64,000 bases of DNA, taken from Aliiroseovarius sediminis (lineage in GTDB: Bacteria; Pseudomonadota; Alphaproteobacteria; Rhodobacterales; Rhodobacteraceae). The stretch spans positions 33,495-97,494 of the forward strand of contig NZ_JALBYP010000022.1 of NCBI RefSeq assembly GCF_022678485.1, given 5' to 3'. The notes under the pieces are model-generated. The model had not been told where the DNA came from. It made no database searches and saw only the letters and a program-made list of their open reading frames with translations. The position numbers were made by a program, and so were the translations under genes. Of this stretch, positions 8,643-17,906 are shown piece by piece; position 1 is the first letter of the stretch, and each line of letters starts with the position of its first letter.

Positions 8643-9194
8643 TCAGTTTACCTTCGAACCAGTTTCGGTCGCGCGCAGCAAAGCGGCCTCGATATCCTTC
8701 GTAATGGTGGCCGACATGGGTTTGACCGGCGGACCATAGGTTGCGATCACCTTGCCATCAGGACCAATCAGAACTTTGGTAAAATTCCAAGCCGGTGAAA
8801 ACCCCGTTTCCGCCTTGAGCGAGCGATAGAAGGCGTGCGCGTCCGGGCCGATGATCGTGGTGATCCCGGCCATCGGCAAGTCGATGCCAAACCGCATCTC
8901 GCAATATTCCTTGACCGCCTTATCGGTCGACAGCTCTTGCCGAAAATCGTTCGATGGCACCGCCAGCACGACCAGCCCGCGGTCGCGATAGGTGTCATAC
9001 AAGGTCTGCATTCCGTCAAACTGCTTGGCAAACACGCAACGCGACGCGGTGTTCACCACCAACACGGGCTGCCCGCGCCATTGCGAGATCGACAGGCTCC
9101 CCCCGTCAATCGCCGCGAACGGCGTTGCAAGGTCCACCGCCCTTGCCTGCGACCCGAACATCACCGCCAGACAAACGATCAGCAATCTGAGCAT
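8643..9194 (-). CDS. Glutathione peroxidase-like protein, exported (Cys type)
   Basis: 183 residues. It begins with a Sec-type signal peptide ending '...FGSQARA', unlike the common cytoplasmic BtuE form. The peroxidatic Cys lies in 'NTASRCVFAKQF', followed by Gln and Trp partners ('AWNFTKVLIGPDG'). It reduces hydroperoxides with thioredoxin or glutathione as donor. ATG 9194 is chosen over a far upstream alternative because an almost ideal GGAGGTGAT (9198-9206) precedes it. It is first gene of the gpx-tspO-SDR-photolyase operon. Confidence 0.9.
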   Translation of the reverse strand: MLRLLIVCLAVMFGSQARAVDLATPFAAIDGGSLSISQWRGQPVLVVNTASRCVFAKQFDGMQTLYDTYRDRGLVVLAVPSNDFRQELSTDKAVKEYCEMRFGIDLPMAGITTIIGPDAHAFYRSLKAETGFSPAWNFTKVLIGPDGKVIATYGPPVKPMSATITKDIEAALLRATETGSKVN

Positions 9195-9383
9195 GGTATC
9201 ACCTCCGTTTAAGGCGTTACGGCCCGGCCCCGCCTGCGGATCAGAAAAAGGCGCGCTGCGGCAGCGACCATGCGTCGCGTCAGTGTCCGGTCGACAACCT
9301 GCCAAGCGAAGCCTATCAATCCCTTGATCCGCTTTCCGGTGCCTCGCACACCGGATACAAGCCATCACGTAAGGGGAAATCCC

Positions 9384-9740
9384 ATGCTGAAAACCACTCT
9401 TGTCATCCTGACGCTGGGCTATGGCGGCACGACCCATCTGGCCGTTGCCGAGGCCGAAACCCAAGAGGATTGTCTGGCCAAGGCCGAAGTGCTGGACCAG
9501 ATCCTGACCGGCGCCGGCGCAAAGATCACGGCCCTGCGCTGCGGCCAGACCGATCTTCGCCTTACGCCCTATAACCACAGCTATGCCGAAGGCGAGCTGC
9601 GCTGGCATTACCACATCAAGCTGCACGGAACGGAACGCGAGGACGGGTTCACAATGGCCCCGACCGCAGCAGGCCGCTGCTCGGCCGATGGGGCTGATGA
9701 GTTCTGCACGATTTCTGCACAGGCCCCGGTCGAAGAGTGA
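9384..9740 (+). CDS. Hypothetical small secreted protein with cysteine pairs
   Basis: 118 residues with a hydrophobic N-terminal segment (about residues 3-22) that could be a signal peptide, then a mature part with four cysteines ('EDCLAKA', 'LRCGQTD', 'GRCSADG', 'EFCTI') that could form two disulfides in the periplasm. AAGGGGA 7 bases before the ATG supports the start. It stands alone between divergent gpx and convergent GMC oxidoreductase. No known domain is recognised. Confidence 0.7.
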   Translation: MLKTTLVILTLGYGGTTHLAVAEAETQEDCLAKAEVLDQILTGAGAKITALRCGQTDLRLTPYNHSYAEGELRWHYHIKLHGTEREDGFTMAPTAAGRCSADGADEFCTISAQAPVEE

Positions 9741-9834
9741 GCCAAGGCTGACTGGGCCGAGCGCACCGGATCGCGCGTGGTGAACGCGCCGCACGGTCAG
9801 TCGACGTCAGGAAGGCGCGGCATTTCCGCGCCCT

Positions 9835-11451
9835 TCAAACCCGCGCCTGCCGGATCATGTCTGCTGCTTTCTCGGCGATCATCACGACCGGCGACGCCGT
9901 ATTTCCCGACACGATCTTCGGCATCACCGACGCATCCACGACGCGCAACCCGTCCAGCCCATGCACCCGCAGATCGGGGCCGACCACGGCGGCAGGGTCA
10001 TGGCCCATCTTGCAGGTGCCGACCGGGTGGAAGATTGTCGTGGCAATGTTGCCCGCCTGCTCCAACAGGGCCGCGTCACTGTCATGGGCCGGGCCGGGCA
10101 GGATTTCTTCGGGTTGATAGGGGCGCAGCGCGCCCGTTTGCATGATCGTGCGCGCCTGCCGGATCGAGGCAACGGCCACCCGCTTGTCACGCTCAGCCGA
10201 CAGGTAATTCAGCCGGATATCGGGTTGCACTCCCTGATCGGTGGACTGCGCATGGCAAGAGCCGATGCTTTCAGGGCGCAGGTTGCAAACCGACACCGTG
10301 ATCGCGGGGAAGGGATGCAACGGATCGCCCAGACGGTCGGTGGACAGGGGTTGCACGTGATACTCCAGATCGGGCGTCTCAAGCGAAGGGTCGGACTTGG
10401 TGAAAATCCCGAACTGGCTGGGCGCCATCGACAATGGCCCGCTTTGGCGCAGCGTGTATTCCAGCCCGATCCGGGCCTTGCCCCACAGCGAATTGGCCAT
10501 CGTGTTCAACGTCTTGGCATTCTGCACCTTGTAGACAGTGCGGATTTGCAAATGGTCCTGAAGGTTTTCGCCCACGCCGGGGCTTTCGTGAACTGGTGTG
10601 ACACCCAACCCCGTAATCCTGTCTGGCTGGCCGATGCCCGACAGCTCAAGGAGCTTGGGCGAATTGATGGCGCCTGCCGACAACAGCACCTCGCCGGTGC
10701 AGCGCGCCTCGAACATCTTGCCCTTCCACGCAAAGCGCACGCCTTTGACCGATTTGCCCTCGACGATCAGTTCCTCGGTCTGGGCTTGCGTCAGCACCCG
10801 CAAGTTGGGCCGCCCCATCGCAGGGCGCAGAAAGCCGGTCGCGGTGCTCCACCGCACGCCGTTTTTCTGGTTCACCTCGAAAAAGCCCGACCCTTCGTTG
10901 TTGCCGTCGTTGAAATCCTCGCGCGGGTGAATGCCCATCTCGGCCGCGCCGTCCTGAACGGCCTTCAGGATGTCCCATTTCAGGCGCTGGCGCGTGACCT
11001 TCCATTCACCGCCCGCCCCGTGCAGGTCAGTCTGCCCGGCGTGGTGATCTTCGGATTTCAGGAAATAGGGCAGCACATCGTCCCAGCCCCAACCAGTGTT
11101 ACCAAGCTGGCGCCAATTGTCGTAATCCGCGGCCTGCCCGCGCATGTAGATCATGCCGTTGACGGATGTGCAGCCACCAAGCACCTTGCCGCGCGGATAG
11201 ACCAGCGATCGGCCGTTCAGCCCCGGCTCATGCGCGGTTTTCATCATCCAGTCGGTGCGCGGGTTGCCGATACAATACAGATACCCCACGGGTATCTTGA
11301 CCCAGTGGTAATTGTCCTTGCCGCCGGCTTCCAACAACAGCACCCGGTTTTTCGGGTTTTCCGTCAGACGGTTGGCCAGCACACAGCCCGCCGTGCCCGC
11401 CCCCACGATGATATAATCATAGGTGCCGTCCAGCGTTTCAATTTGGGTCAT
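9835..11451 (-). CDS. GMC-family FAD-dependent oxidoreductase (choline/alcohol dehydrogenase-like)
   Basis: 538 residues, the usual GMC length. The FAD-binding 'YIIVGAGTAGCVLANRL' is near residue 12. GMC signature 1 is 'RGKVLGGCTSVNGMIYMRG' (about 88-106) and signature 2 is 'GAINSPKLLELSGIG'. A C-terminal 'HPVGTCKMG' supplies the catalytic His and 'GNTASPVVMIAEKAADMI' ends the fold. These enzymes oxidise alcohols such as choline or polyethylene glycol. No betaine aldehyde dehydrogenase or choline transporter is next to it, so a betA role is not supported. It is separated from puuD by 82 bases on the same strand. Confidence 0.9.
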   Translation of the reverse strand: MTQIETLDGTYDYIIVGAGTAGCVLANRLTENPKNRVLLLEAGGKDNYHWVKIPVGYLYCIGNPRTDWMMKTAHEPGLNGRSLVYPRGKVLGGCTSVNGMIYMRGQAADYDNWRQLGNTGWGWDDVLPYFLKSEDHHAGQTDLHGAGGEWKVTRQRLKWDILKAVQDGAAEMGIHPREDFNDGNNEGSGFFEVNQKNGVRWSTATGFLRPAMGRPNLRVLTQAQTEELIVEGKSVKGVRFAWKGKMFEARCTGEVLLSAGAINSPKLLELSGIGQPDRITGLGVTPVHESPGVGENLQDHLQIRTVYKVQNAKTLNTMANSLWGKARIGLEYTLRQSGPLSMAPSQFGIFTKSDPSLETPDLEYHVQPLSTDRLGDPLHPFPAITVSVCNLRPESIGSCHAQSTDQGVQPDIRLNYLSAERDKRVAVASIRQARTIMQTGALRPYQPEEILPGPAHDSDAALLEQAGNIATTIFHPVGTCKMGHDPAAVVGPDLRVHGLDGLRVVDASVMPKIVSGNTASPVVMIAEKAADMIRQARV

Positions 11452-11533
11452 CTAAGACACTCCAATAGCCACCGTACCCTTGTTGGTAGGCGGCAATTGG
11501 GTCAACCACAACTCTGTTTCTGGACCAATACGC

Positions 11534-12793
11534 CTAGTTCGACGCGATATAGAACGGCAGATCCTTGGCCGCGTTGCGATACCAGGCGATGATCTTCTTG
11601 CGCTCTTCGCCTTCCATGTAGGACACGTTGGCTGGCGGCATCGCGACCGAGACACCGGCTTGCAAATAGACCTGACGCGCGGCACGGGCGATATCGCCTG
11701 CGGTTTCCAGATGAATGCCCTTGGGCGCGCGGCGGATACCGTCATAAAACACCTCGCGCGCATGGCACATCGAGCAACGGCCCAGGACAATGTCCTGGAC
11801 CTCTTCAAACCCTTCGGCGTTTGCGAAGATTTGCTCGGTTGTACTCAGCGGGCGGGCTTCGGCCTCTTCCAGCGTGTCATATTCCAAGGGCGCGGTGGAC
11901 AGCCACATGATCAGGATGAACAGAACCGTCGTCACCAGCCACGTCCATTTCGGGTCGCTGGTCCCCGCGTGGTTCGAGTTGAAGTAGTGCCGGATCGACA
12001 CACCCATCAGGAACACAAGGGCTGCGATGATCCAGTTATATTCCGAGGCAAACGCCAGCGGGTAGTGGTTGGACAGCATCAGGAAGATCACCGGCAGCGT
12101 CAGATAGTTGTTATGGGTCGAGCGCAGCTTGGCGATCTTGCCATATTTCGCGTCCGGTGTGCGGCCTTCCTGCAGGTCTTTCACCACGATGCGCTGGTTC
12201 GGCATGATGATGAAAAACACGTTGGCCGTCATGATCGTTGCGGTGAAGGCGCCAAGGTGCAACATGGTCGCGCGGCCCGTGAAGATCTCGTTATAACCCC
12301 AGCCCATTGCCACCAGCAGAATGAACAACAGCACCATCAGAACGGTTGGGTTCTCGGCCAGCGGCGACTTGCACAGCCGGTCATAGACGATCCAACCGAT
12401 CGACAGCGACACAGCGGAAATCGCGATGCCTTGCCACAGCGCAAGGTCGGCTTTCTGCGCGTCGATCAGATAAAGCTCGCCGCCCACCCAATAAACGATC
12501 ATCAAAAGGGCAGCGCCCGACAGCCACGTCGTATAGCTTTCCCATTTGAACCAGATCAGATGCTCGGGCATATTTTCGGGCGCCACAAGGAACTTGCGAA
12601 TGTGGTAAAATCCACCCCCATGAACCTGCCATTCCTCACCATGCGCGCCGACGGGCAAATCCGGCGCTTTGCGCAGACCAAGGTCCAAAGCGACAAAGTA
12701 AAAGGACGAGCCAATCCAGGCCATGGCGGTGATGACGTGCAACCAACGGACCGCAAAGGCCAGCCAGTCCCACATGATAGCAAGATCTTGCAT
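11534..12793 (-). CDS. puuD: PuuD-type membrane urate oxidase with C-terminal cytochrome c domain
   Basis: Oxidises urate to 5-hydroxyisourate and passes electrons to the respiratory chain, in place of cofactor-free uricase. It has 419 residues. Eight or so hydrophobic helices fill residues 10-300 (family DUF989), and a periplasmic cytochrome c domain follows with the heme motif C340-SM-C343-H344. The charged 'KWESYTTWLSG' loop is typical. It is divergent from a LysR gene and lies with uraH, puuE-uraD and allA. Start is ATG 12793 with GGAGG upstream. Confidence 0.95.
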   Translation of the reverse strand: MQDLAIMWDWLAFAVRWLHVITAMAWIGSSFYFVALDLGLRKAPDLPVGAHGEEWQVHGGGFYHIRKFLVAPENMPEHLIWFKWESYTTWLSGAALLMIVYWVGGELYLIDAQKADLALWQGIAISAVSLSIGWIVYDRLCKSPLAENPTVLMVLLFILLVAMGWGYNEIFTGRATMLHLGAFTATIMTANVFFIIMPNQRIVVKDLQEGRTPDAKYGKIAKLRSTHNNYLTLPVIFLMLSNHYPLAFASEYNWIIAALVFLMGVSIRHYFNSNHAGTSDPKWTWLVTTVLFILIMWLSTAPLEYDTLEEAEARPLSTTEQIFANAEGFEEVQDIVLGRCSMCHAREVFYDGIRRAPKGIHLETAGDIARAARQVYLQAGVSVAMPPANVSYMEGEERKKIIAWYRNAAKDLPFYIASN

Positions 12794-12896
12794 AGGGTTT
12801 TCCTCCGAGCTTTTGTAAAAAGGTAGCTCACGGGCTGATTATCGTATATTAGGAAAAAGTATCTAGCTGTTTCAAAAAAAGAAGAACAATCGAAAA

Positions 12897-13802
12897 ATGG
12901 CTTACTTGGACAATGTGCGCACCTTCGTTCGGGTCTATGAACTGGGAAGCATGTCAGCCGCCGCGCGTGATCTGAGGATTTCGGCAGCCGTCGCATCGTC
13001 ACGGATATCGCAACTGGAAACCCACTTGGGCATCCGCCTGTTTCAACGCACCACGCGGATGTTGAACCCGACCGAACAGGGCAACACGTTCTATAAAGGC
13101 GCAACCACAATCCTTGAGGCCGTCGCCGCCGCCGAGGCTGACATCAGCGACATCACCCAATCCCCGCGCGGCACCCTGTACGTCGCCGCGCCCCTCGGGA
13201 TCGGCCAGCGTTTCATCGCGCCCGCCGTGCCAAAATTCAAGGAAGCCTTTCCGCTGATCAATATCCGTATGCGGACTTCGGATCGCAAGCTTGATATGGC
13301 CGCCGAAGGTCTGGATGTCGCGTTTTTTCTGGGCGTGCCGCAGGACAGCAACCTGCGCATCCGCAAGATCACCGATTGCCCGCGGGTGCTGTGTGCGTCG
13401 CCGGACTATATCAAAAGCCACGGAATGCCTCAGTCCAGCGACGAACTGCGCACCAATATGCACGATTGCCTGAACCTGCGCTATCCGGGTGCGCCGGAAT
13501 TTCAGTGGCCGCTGCAAACCCCCGACGGGGTCAAGCGCGTGACCGTGACAGGCCCGTTCGAGGCCGACCACGGCGAGATCCTGACCAATTGGGCGCTGGA
13601 CGGACAGGGCATCGTTCTGAAAACGGTGTTCGAGATTTCGGATCACCTTGCCAAGGGGCGACTTGTCCCGGTGCTAGAGGACGAACCGCCCCTGCCCATT
13701 CAACTGGCCTGTCTATACATGCACCGCCGCAGGCAAGACCCCAAGGCCCGCCTGTTCATCGACTTCATGGTGGACCACATTCTGGCGTCGATGCCGACTT
13801 AA
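12897..13802 (+). CDS. LysR-family regulator of the urate catabolism cluster
   Basis: 301 residues with an N-terminal helix-turn-helix ('[21 protein letters not shown]', about 18-38) and an effector-binding domain of the CrgA-like subgroup. It is divergent from puuD with 103 AT-rich bases between, and its last 4 bases overlap the end of convergent uraH. Position makes it the likely regulator of urate breakdown, with a purine intermediate as effector; this is inference. Confidence 0.9.
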   Translation: MAYLDNVRTFVRVYELGSMSAAARDLRISAAVASSRISQLETHLGIRLFQRTTRMLNPTEQGNTFYKGATTILEAVAAAEADISDITQSPRGTLYVAAPLGIGQRFIAPAVPKFKEAFPLINIRMRTSDRKLDMAAEGLDVAFFLGVPQDSNLRIRKITDCPRVLCASPDYIKSHGMPQSSDELRTNMHDCLNLRYPGAPEFQWPLQTPDGVKRVTVTGPFEADHGEILTNWALDGQGIVLKTVFEISDHLAKGRLVPVLEDEPPLPIQLACLYMHRRRQDPKARLFIDFMVDHILASMPT

Positions 13803-14152
13803 CTGCCGCGATAGGTCGAATACCCGAACGGCGACAGCAGAAGCGGCACGTGGTAATGGGCGGCTTCCGACATGCCAAACCGCAATGGCACGACATCCAG
13901 GAACCGGGGTTCTTCGGGCGCGGTGCCGGTGGCATCCAGATAGGCGCCAGCATGGAACACCAGTTCATATGTGCCCGTCTCGAACTCGGCAGCGGGCAGG
14001 ATTTGTTCATCCGTGCGCCCGTCATCATTGGTCTTTAGGCTGCGCAAATGCGTACGCGTCTCACCTTCGATCCGATACAGGTCGATCTCAAGACCTTCCG
14101 CCGGGCAGCCCCGAGCAGTGTCCAGAACGTGGGTGGTCAGATATCCGGTCAT
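13799..14152 (-). CDS. uraH: 5-hydroxyisourate hydrolase (transthyretin-like protein)
   Basis: Hydrolyses 5-hydroxyisourate, the PuuD product, to 2-oxo-4-hydroxy-4-carboxy-5-ureidoimidazoline (OHCU). The 117-residue length fits. Signatures are '[13 protein letters not shown]' near the N-terminus (active-site His8) and the C-terminal 'YRGS' tetrapeptide that distinguishes hydrolases from transthyretin. '[19 protein letters not shown]' is the classic tail. AAGGAG precedes the ATG. It is divergent from the puuE-uraD fusion and overlaps the lysR gene tail to tail by 4 bases. Confidence 0.96.
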   Translation of the reverse strand: MTGYLTTHVLDTARGCPAEGLEIDLYRIEGETRTHLRSLKTNDDGRTDEQILPAAEFETGTYELVFHAGAYLDATGTAPEEPRFLDVVPLRFGMSEAAHYHVPLLLSPFGYSTYRGS

Positions 14153-14170
14153 GTGGCTTCTCCTTATGCG

Positions 14171-14209
14171 CTATGTATTCATGGCGCGTGTGCAAATTTC
14201 AATACATAG
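14171..14209. promoter_or_regulatory. Exact 9-bp inverted repeat in the uraH/puuE divergent promoter
   Basis: CTATGTATT (14171-14179) and AATACATAG (14201-14209) are perfect complements 21 bases apart, placing the half-site centres 30 bases (about three helical turns) apart on one DNA face. A further weaker dyad CTTTCA/TGAAAG sits at 14227-14247. The location between divergent purine-catabolism genes suggests operator function, perhaps for the neighbouring LysR protein. The same motif was not found between puuD and lysR. Confidence 0.5.
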
Positions 14210-14294
14210 GGAAGTGTCAAAAAGCTCTTTCAAAAAAAATGTGAAAGTTACAAAGATTGTTTCGAGGTATAGGAAAGAAAAAAGGAGACCCAAA

Positions 14295-15710
14295 TTGAAA
14301 CGCTACACCCGTGACATGCGCGGCTACGGCCCGAACCCACCCCATCCCCAATGGCCGGGCGATGCAAATGTGGCGGTGCAATTTGTGTTGAATTACGAAG
14401 AAGGCGCAGAAAACTGCGTGCTTCACGGTGATGACGCGTCCGAGGCATTTCTGTCCGACATTCCCGGTGCCGCCCCGTGGCCCGGCAAGCGTCACTGGAA
14501 CATGGAAAGCATATATGAATACGGTGCGCGCGCCGGGTTCTGGCGTCTGCATCGGCTGTTTACCGGCGCAGATATCCCCCTGACCATCTATGGCGTCGCC
14601 CGCGCGCTGTCGCGCAGCCCTGAACAGCTTCAGGCGATGAAAGACGCGGGCTGGGAAATTGCCAGCCACGGTCTGAAATGGATCGAACACAAGGATATGC
14701 CGGAAGATGCCGAGCGTGCCTCGATCGACGAAGCCATCCGCCTGCACACCGAGGTCGTGGGCGAACGCCCGCGCGGCTGGTATACGGGCCGTTGTTCGGA
14801 AAACACCGTGCGCCTTGCCGCCGAGGAAGGCGGGTTTTCCTATGTATCAGATACTTACGACGATGACCTGCCCTATTGGATGGAAGTCGGCGACCGTGAT
14901 CAGTTGATCATCCCCTATACGCTGGAAGCCAACGATATGCGGTTTTCGACCTCGCCCGGTTGGGTTACGGGACAAGATTTCGGCGATTACCTGATCGACG
15001 CATTCGACACGCTTTATGCCGAAGGTCAGGCGGGTCGCCCGGCTATGATGAGTGTTGGCTTGCACTGCCGTCTTGTGGGCCGCCCCGGCAAGATCGCCGG
15101 GCTGAAACGGTTTATCGACCACATTCAGGCGCATGATAGTGTCTGGACTCCGCGCCGTATCGACATCGCTGATCACTGGGCGAAAACCCATCCACCCAAG
15201 CGGTTCGAACGTCCCAGTCAGATGGACAAGGAACGTTTTGTGTCGCTGTATGGCTCGATTTTCGAGCATTCCCCGTGGATCGCCGAACGCGCCTTTGATC
15301 TGGAACTTGGCCCGGCCCATGACAGCGCGGCAGGTGTGCATAACGCCCTTTCCCGCGCCTTCCGCACCGCATCAGAGGACGAGCGCCTTGGCGTTCTGAC
15401 CGCCCACCCCGATCTGGCGGGCAAGCTGGCGGCGGCGGGTGAATTGACGGAAGAAAGCACGTCTGAACAAGCTGGTGCGGGTCTGGATTACCTAACCGAC
15501 GAAGAACGCGAGACGTTCACCAAACTGAACACCACCTATGTGGAAAAGCACGGCTTTCCCTTCATCATCGCGGTGCGCGATCACGACAAGGCGTCGATTC
15601 TTGCCAATTTCCACACACGGATCGACAATGACCGCGACATCGAATTTGCCGAGGCCTGCCGACAGGTTGAACGCATCGCGCAATTTCGTCTGAAGGATCT
15701 GTTGCCGTGA
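14295..15710 (+). CDS. puuE: Bifunctional allantoinase PuuE fused to OHCU decarboxylase UraD
   Basis: Two consecutive purine-pathway enzymes on one 471-residue chain. Residues 1 to about 300 are PuuE, a metal-independent polysaccharide-deacetylase-fold allantoinase ('YGPNPPHPQWPGDANVAVQF', 'EIASHGLKW', 'GWYTGR'). Residues about 305-471 are UraD, with 'FEHSPWIAERA' (catalytic His325), 'AHPDLAGK', 'SEQAGAGLDYLT' and 'HGFPFIIAVR'. UraD acts first (OHCU to S-allantoin), PuuE second (allantoin to allantoate), so the order on the chain is reversed. The start is TTG 14295, set by AAGGAG 7 bases upstream; longer frames upstream are not coding. It overlaps allA by 4 bases. Confidence 0.95.
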   Translation: MKRYTRDMRGYGPNPPHPQWPGDANVAVQFVLNYEEGAENCVLHGDDASEAFLSDIPGAAPWPGKRHWNMESIYEYGARAGFWRLHRLFTGADIPLTIYGVARALSRSPEQLQAMKDAGWEIASHGLKWIEHKDMPEDAERASIDEAIRLHTEVVGERPRGWYTGRCSENTVRLAAEEGGFSYVSDTYDDDLPYWMEVGDRDQLIIPYTLEANDMRFSTSPGWVTGQDFGDYLIDAFDTLYAEGQAGRPAMMSVGLHCRLVGRPGKIAGLKRFIDHIQAHDSVWTPRRIDIADHWAKTHPPKRFERPSQMDKERFVSLYGSIFEHSPWIAERAFDLELGPAHDSAAGVHNALSRAFRTASEDERLGVLTAHPDLAGKLAAAGELTEESTSEQAGAGLDYLTDEERETFTKLNTTYVEKHGFPFIIAVRDHDKASILANFHTRIDNDRDIEFAEACRQVERIAQFRLKDLLP

Positions 15711-16198
15711 GCCGCACGCTTACTGCACAGCCCCTGACCGCTGCAGACTTCGCCCCTTTTGGCGACGTGATCGAGGTATCGGGCGCCCCCGACAAGATCA
15801 TCAACCAAGGCATGTGCGGGCGTCATCACGACCTGGCGACGCTGGACTTTGCAGACGGGCGCGCCGGGATCAGCCTGTTTAACGCCAAGGCGCGCACCTT
15901 CCCATACGAAGTCGACATGGTCGAACGTCATCCAGACGGCAGTCAGGCGTTCATCCCCGTGTCCGGCGTTCCCATGCTGGTCGTCGTGGCCGAAGATCAG
16001 GACGGCGCGCCCGTCAACCTGAAAGCTTTCATGACCAAGCCGGGCCAGACCATTAACCTGCACCGAGGCGTCTGGCACGGCGTTCTCGCCCCCATCGAAA
16101 AACCAGGACAGTTCATCGTCGTTGACCGCATCGGCGATGGACCCAACCTGCAAGAACATTGGTTTGACGATCCTTATGTCGTCGAGGCGATTGACTGA
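15707..16198 (+). CDS. allA: Ureidoglycolate lyase
   Basis: Splits ureidoglycolate into glyoxylate and urea. 163 residues, full family length (cupin-like fold). Conserved patches are 'FGDVIEV', 'LFNAKARTFPYEVDMVERHP', 'GSQAFIPV', 'INLHRGVWHGVL' and 'FIVVDRIGDGPN'. The start is GTG at 15707, overlapping the puuE-uraD stop as GTGA, so translation is coupled. It supplies glyoxylate for the beta-hydroxyaspartate cycle encoded 14 kb away. Confidence 0.95.
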   Translation: MSRTLTAQPLTAADFAPFGDVIEVSGAPDKIINQGMCGRHHDLATLDFADGRAGISLFNAKARTFPYEVDMVERHPDGSQAFIPVSGVPMLVVVAEDQDGAPVNLKAFMTKPGQTINLHRGVWHGVLAPIEKPGQFIVVDRIGDGPNLQEHWFDDPYVVEAID

Positions 16199-16251
16199 TG
16201 CACTTGCCACAGAAGCAAGCCATCAAAACCAGTCAATAGGGAGGAAACCAC

Positions 16252-17688
16252 ATGGCTGACAATTCCATCGGGACAGCGGAGCAACTTCGTGACCCAAATT
16301 ATACCCCGCCTTTGTACAAGGCGATTCCGCTGGGCATCCAGCACGTCTTGGCAATGTTCGTGTCAAACGTTACGCCAGCAATTATCGTCGCGGGGGCGGC
16401 AGGCTTCGGGTTCGGGTCAAACTCGCCCGATTTCCCCGAGCTTCTGTATCTGATCCAGATGTCGATGCTGTTTGCTGGCATCGCGACACTGCTGCAAACG
16501 ATTACGCTTGGCCCCGTCGGGGCGGCGCTGCCCATCGTGCAGGGCACGTCTTTTGCGTTCCTGCCCATCATGATCCCGCTTGTGGCGGGCAAAGGCGTTG
16601 ATGCGCTGGCAGCCTTGTTCACCGGCGTCATCATCGGCGGCATCTTCCACGCCTTCATCGGGACATTCGTCGGCAAACTTCGCTTTGCCCTGCCCCCGCT
16701 TGTCACCGGGCTTGTCGTCACCATGATCGGTCTGGCATTGGTCAAGACGGGCATCCAATATGCTGCTGGTGGCGTTCCCGCCGTCGGCACCGAGGAATAT
16801 GGCAGCCTGCTGAACTGGTCAGCAGCCCTGATCGTGATTCTGGTCACGCTTGGTCTTAAATTCTTCACCAAGGGGATGTTGTCCATATCGGCGGTGCTGC
16901 TGGGCCTGATTGTGGGCTATGTTTATGCGCTCATGGTCGGCATGTTGTCGTTCGAGGCTATCGCAGGTTCGTGGGAAAACTCGGCCGCATTCGCCCTGCC
17001 CCAGCCGTTCAAATATGGCTGGGAATTGTCGGCCGCTGCAATCATCGGTTTCTGCCTGATGGCCTTCATCTCGGCCATCGAAACGGTGGGTGACGTATCG
17101 GGGATCACCAAAGGCGGTGCAGGTCGCGAGGCGACCGAAGAAGAAATCCAGGGCGCAACCTATGCTGACGGTGTTGGCACTGCGCTGGCCGGCTGTTTCG
17201 GCGCCTTCCCCAACACTTCGTTCAGCCAAAACGTGGGCCTGATCGCCATGACCGGTGTAATGAGCCGCCACGTCGTGACCTGTGGCGCGATCTTCCTGAT
17301 CGTCTGCGGGCTGATCCCCAAGGTCGGCGGCGTCATCCGCACCGTCCCGATCGAGGTGCTGGGCGGCGGCGTGATCGTGATGTTCGGCATGGTTGTGGCC
17401 GCCGGTATCTCGATGCTGTCGGATGTGGACTGGAATCGCCGCAACATGGTGATCTTCGCGATTGCCCTGTCGGTCGGTCTGGGCCTGCAACTGGAACCCG
17501 GTGCGCTTCAGCACATGCCCGACACCGCGCGCATCCTGTTGACCTCGGGCCTGTTGCCAGCAGCGCTGATCGCCATCGTCCTGAACCTGATCCTGCCGGA
17601 AGAACTGGCGGACGAGGCGACTGAAGAAGTCTCGGGTGGCATGGCTGGCCACGGGCTCGGCTCAATCTCGCACGACGACCACGTTTGA
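16252..17688 (+). CDS. NCS2 purine permease (probable urate/xanthine:proton symporter)
   Basis: 478-residue inner-membrane protein with about 14 membrane segments. NCS2 signatures are 'SAIETVGDVSGITKGG' and 'TSFSQNVGLIAMTGVMSRHV'. It starts 53 bases after allA with GGAGG upstream, the last gene of puuE-uraD-allA-permease. Position points to urate or another purine rather than uracil. A diverged paralogue lies at 25075-26571. Confidence 0.93.
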   Translation: MADNSIGTAEQLRDPNYTPPLYKAIPLGIQHVLAMFVSNVTPAIIVAGAAGFGFGSNSPDFPELLYLIQMSMLFAGIATLLQTITLGPVGAALPIVQGTSFAFLPIMIPLVAGKGVDALAALFTGVIIGGIFHAFIGTFVGKLRFALPPLVTGLVVTMIGLALVKTGIQYAAGGVPAVGTEEYGSLLNWSAALIVILVTLGLKFFTKGMLSISAVLLGLIVGYVYALMVGMLSFEAIAGSWENSAAFALPQPFKYGWELSAAAIIGFCLMAFISAIETVGDVSGITKGGAGREATEEEIQGATYADGVGTALAGCFGAFPNTSFSQNVGLIAMTGVMSRHVVTCGAIFLIVCGLIPKVGGVIRTVPIEVLGGGVIVMFGMVVAAGISMLSDVDWNRRNMVIFAIALSVGLGLQLEPGALQHMPDTARILLTSGLLPAALIAIVLNLILPEELADEATEEVSGGMAGHGLGSISHDDHV

Positions 17689-17695
17689 CCCAATT

Positions 17696-17722
17696 CCCGG
17701 CGCCCTGATCCGGGGCGCCGGG
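17696..17722 (+). terminator. GC hairpin after purine permease
   Basis: Nine-base-pair stem CCCGGCGCC (17696-17704) / GGCGCCGGG (17714-17722), 7 bases after the stop codon. It lacks a T-run, so termination may be weak or factor-assisted. The following region to 17906 holds the leader of aceE and no gene. Confidence 0.5.
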
Positions 17723-17906
17723 ACCATCCGACAGTAGTTTCCTGACCAGAACCACACATAATCTACCGCTTCGACAGGCCAGTGACGCACCCCACGGAAC
17801 GGCAGATCCGCGCCCCGGACGCCCAGAAAAAATCACAAACTGTGTGGGCAAGCCCCACGCAATAGATCACTATTGCCCATAGACACAATAAAACGGAGAC
17901 CTCTCC

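Noticed and set aside
9835..11451. Possible betA (choline dehydrogenase) label
   Set aside because: It belongs to the GMC family, but there is no betaine aldehyde dehydrogenase, betI or choline transporter next to it, so the specific name is not supported.
9961..11592. 543-codon plus-strand frame
   Set aside because: It is fully antisense to the GMC oxidoreductase, whose motifs are unmistakable; the long open antisense frame reflects GC-rich codon bias.
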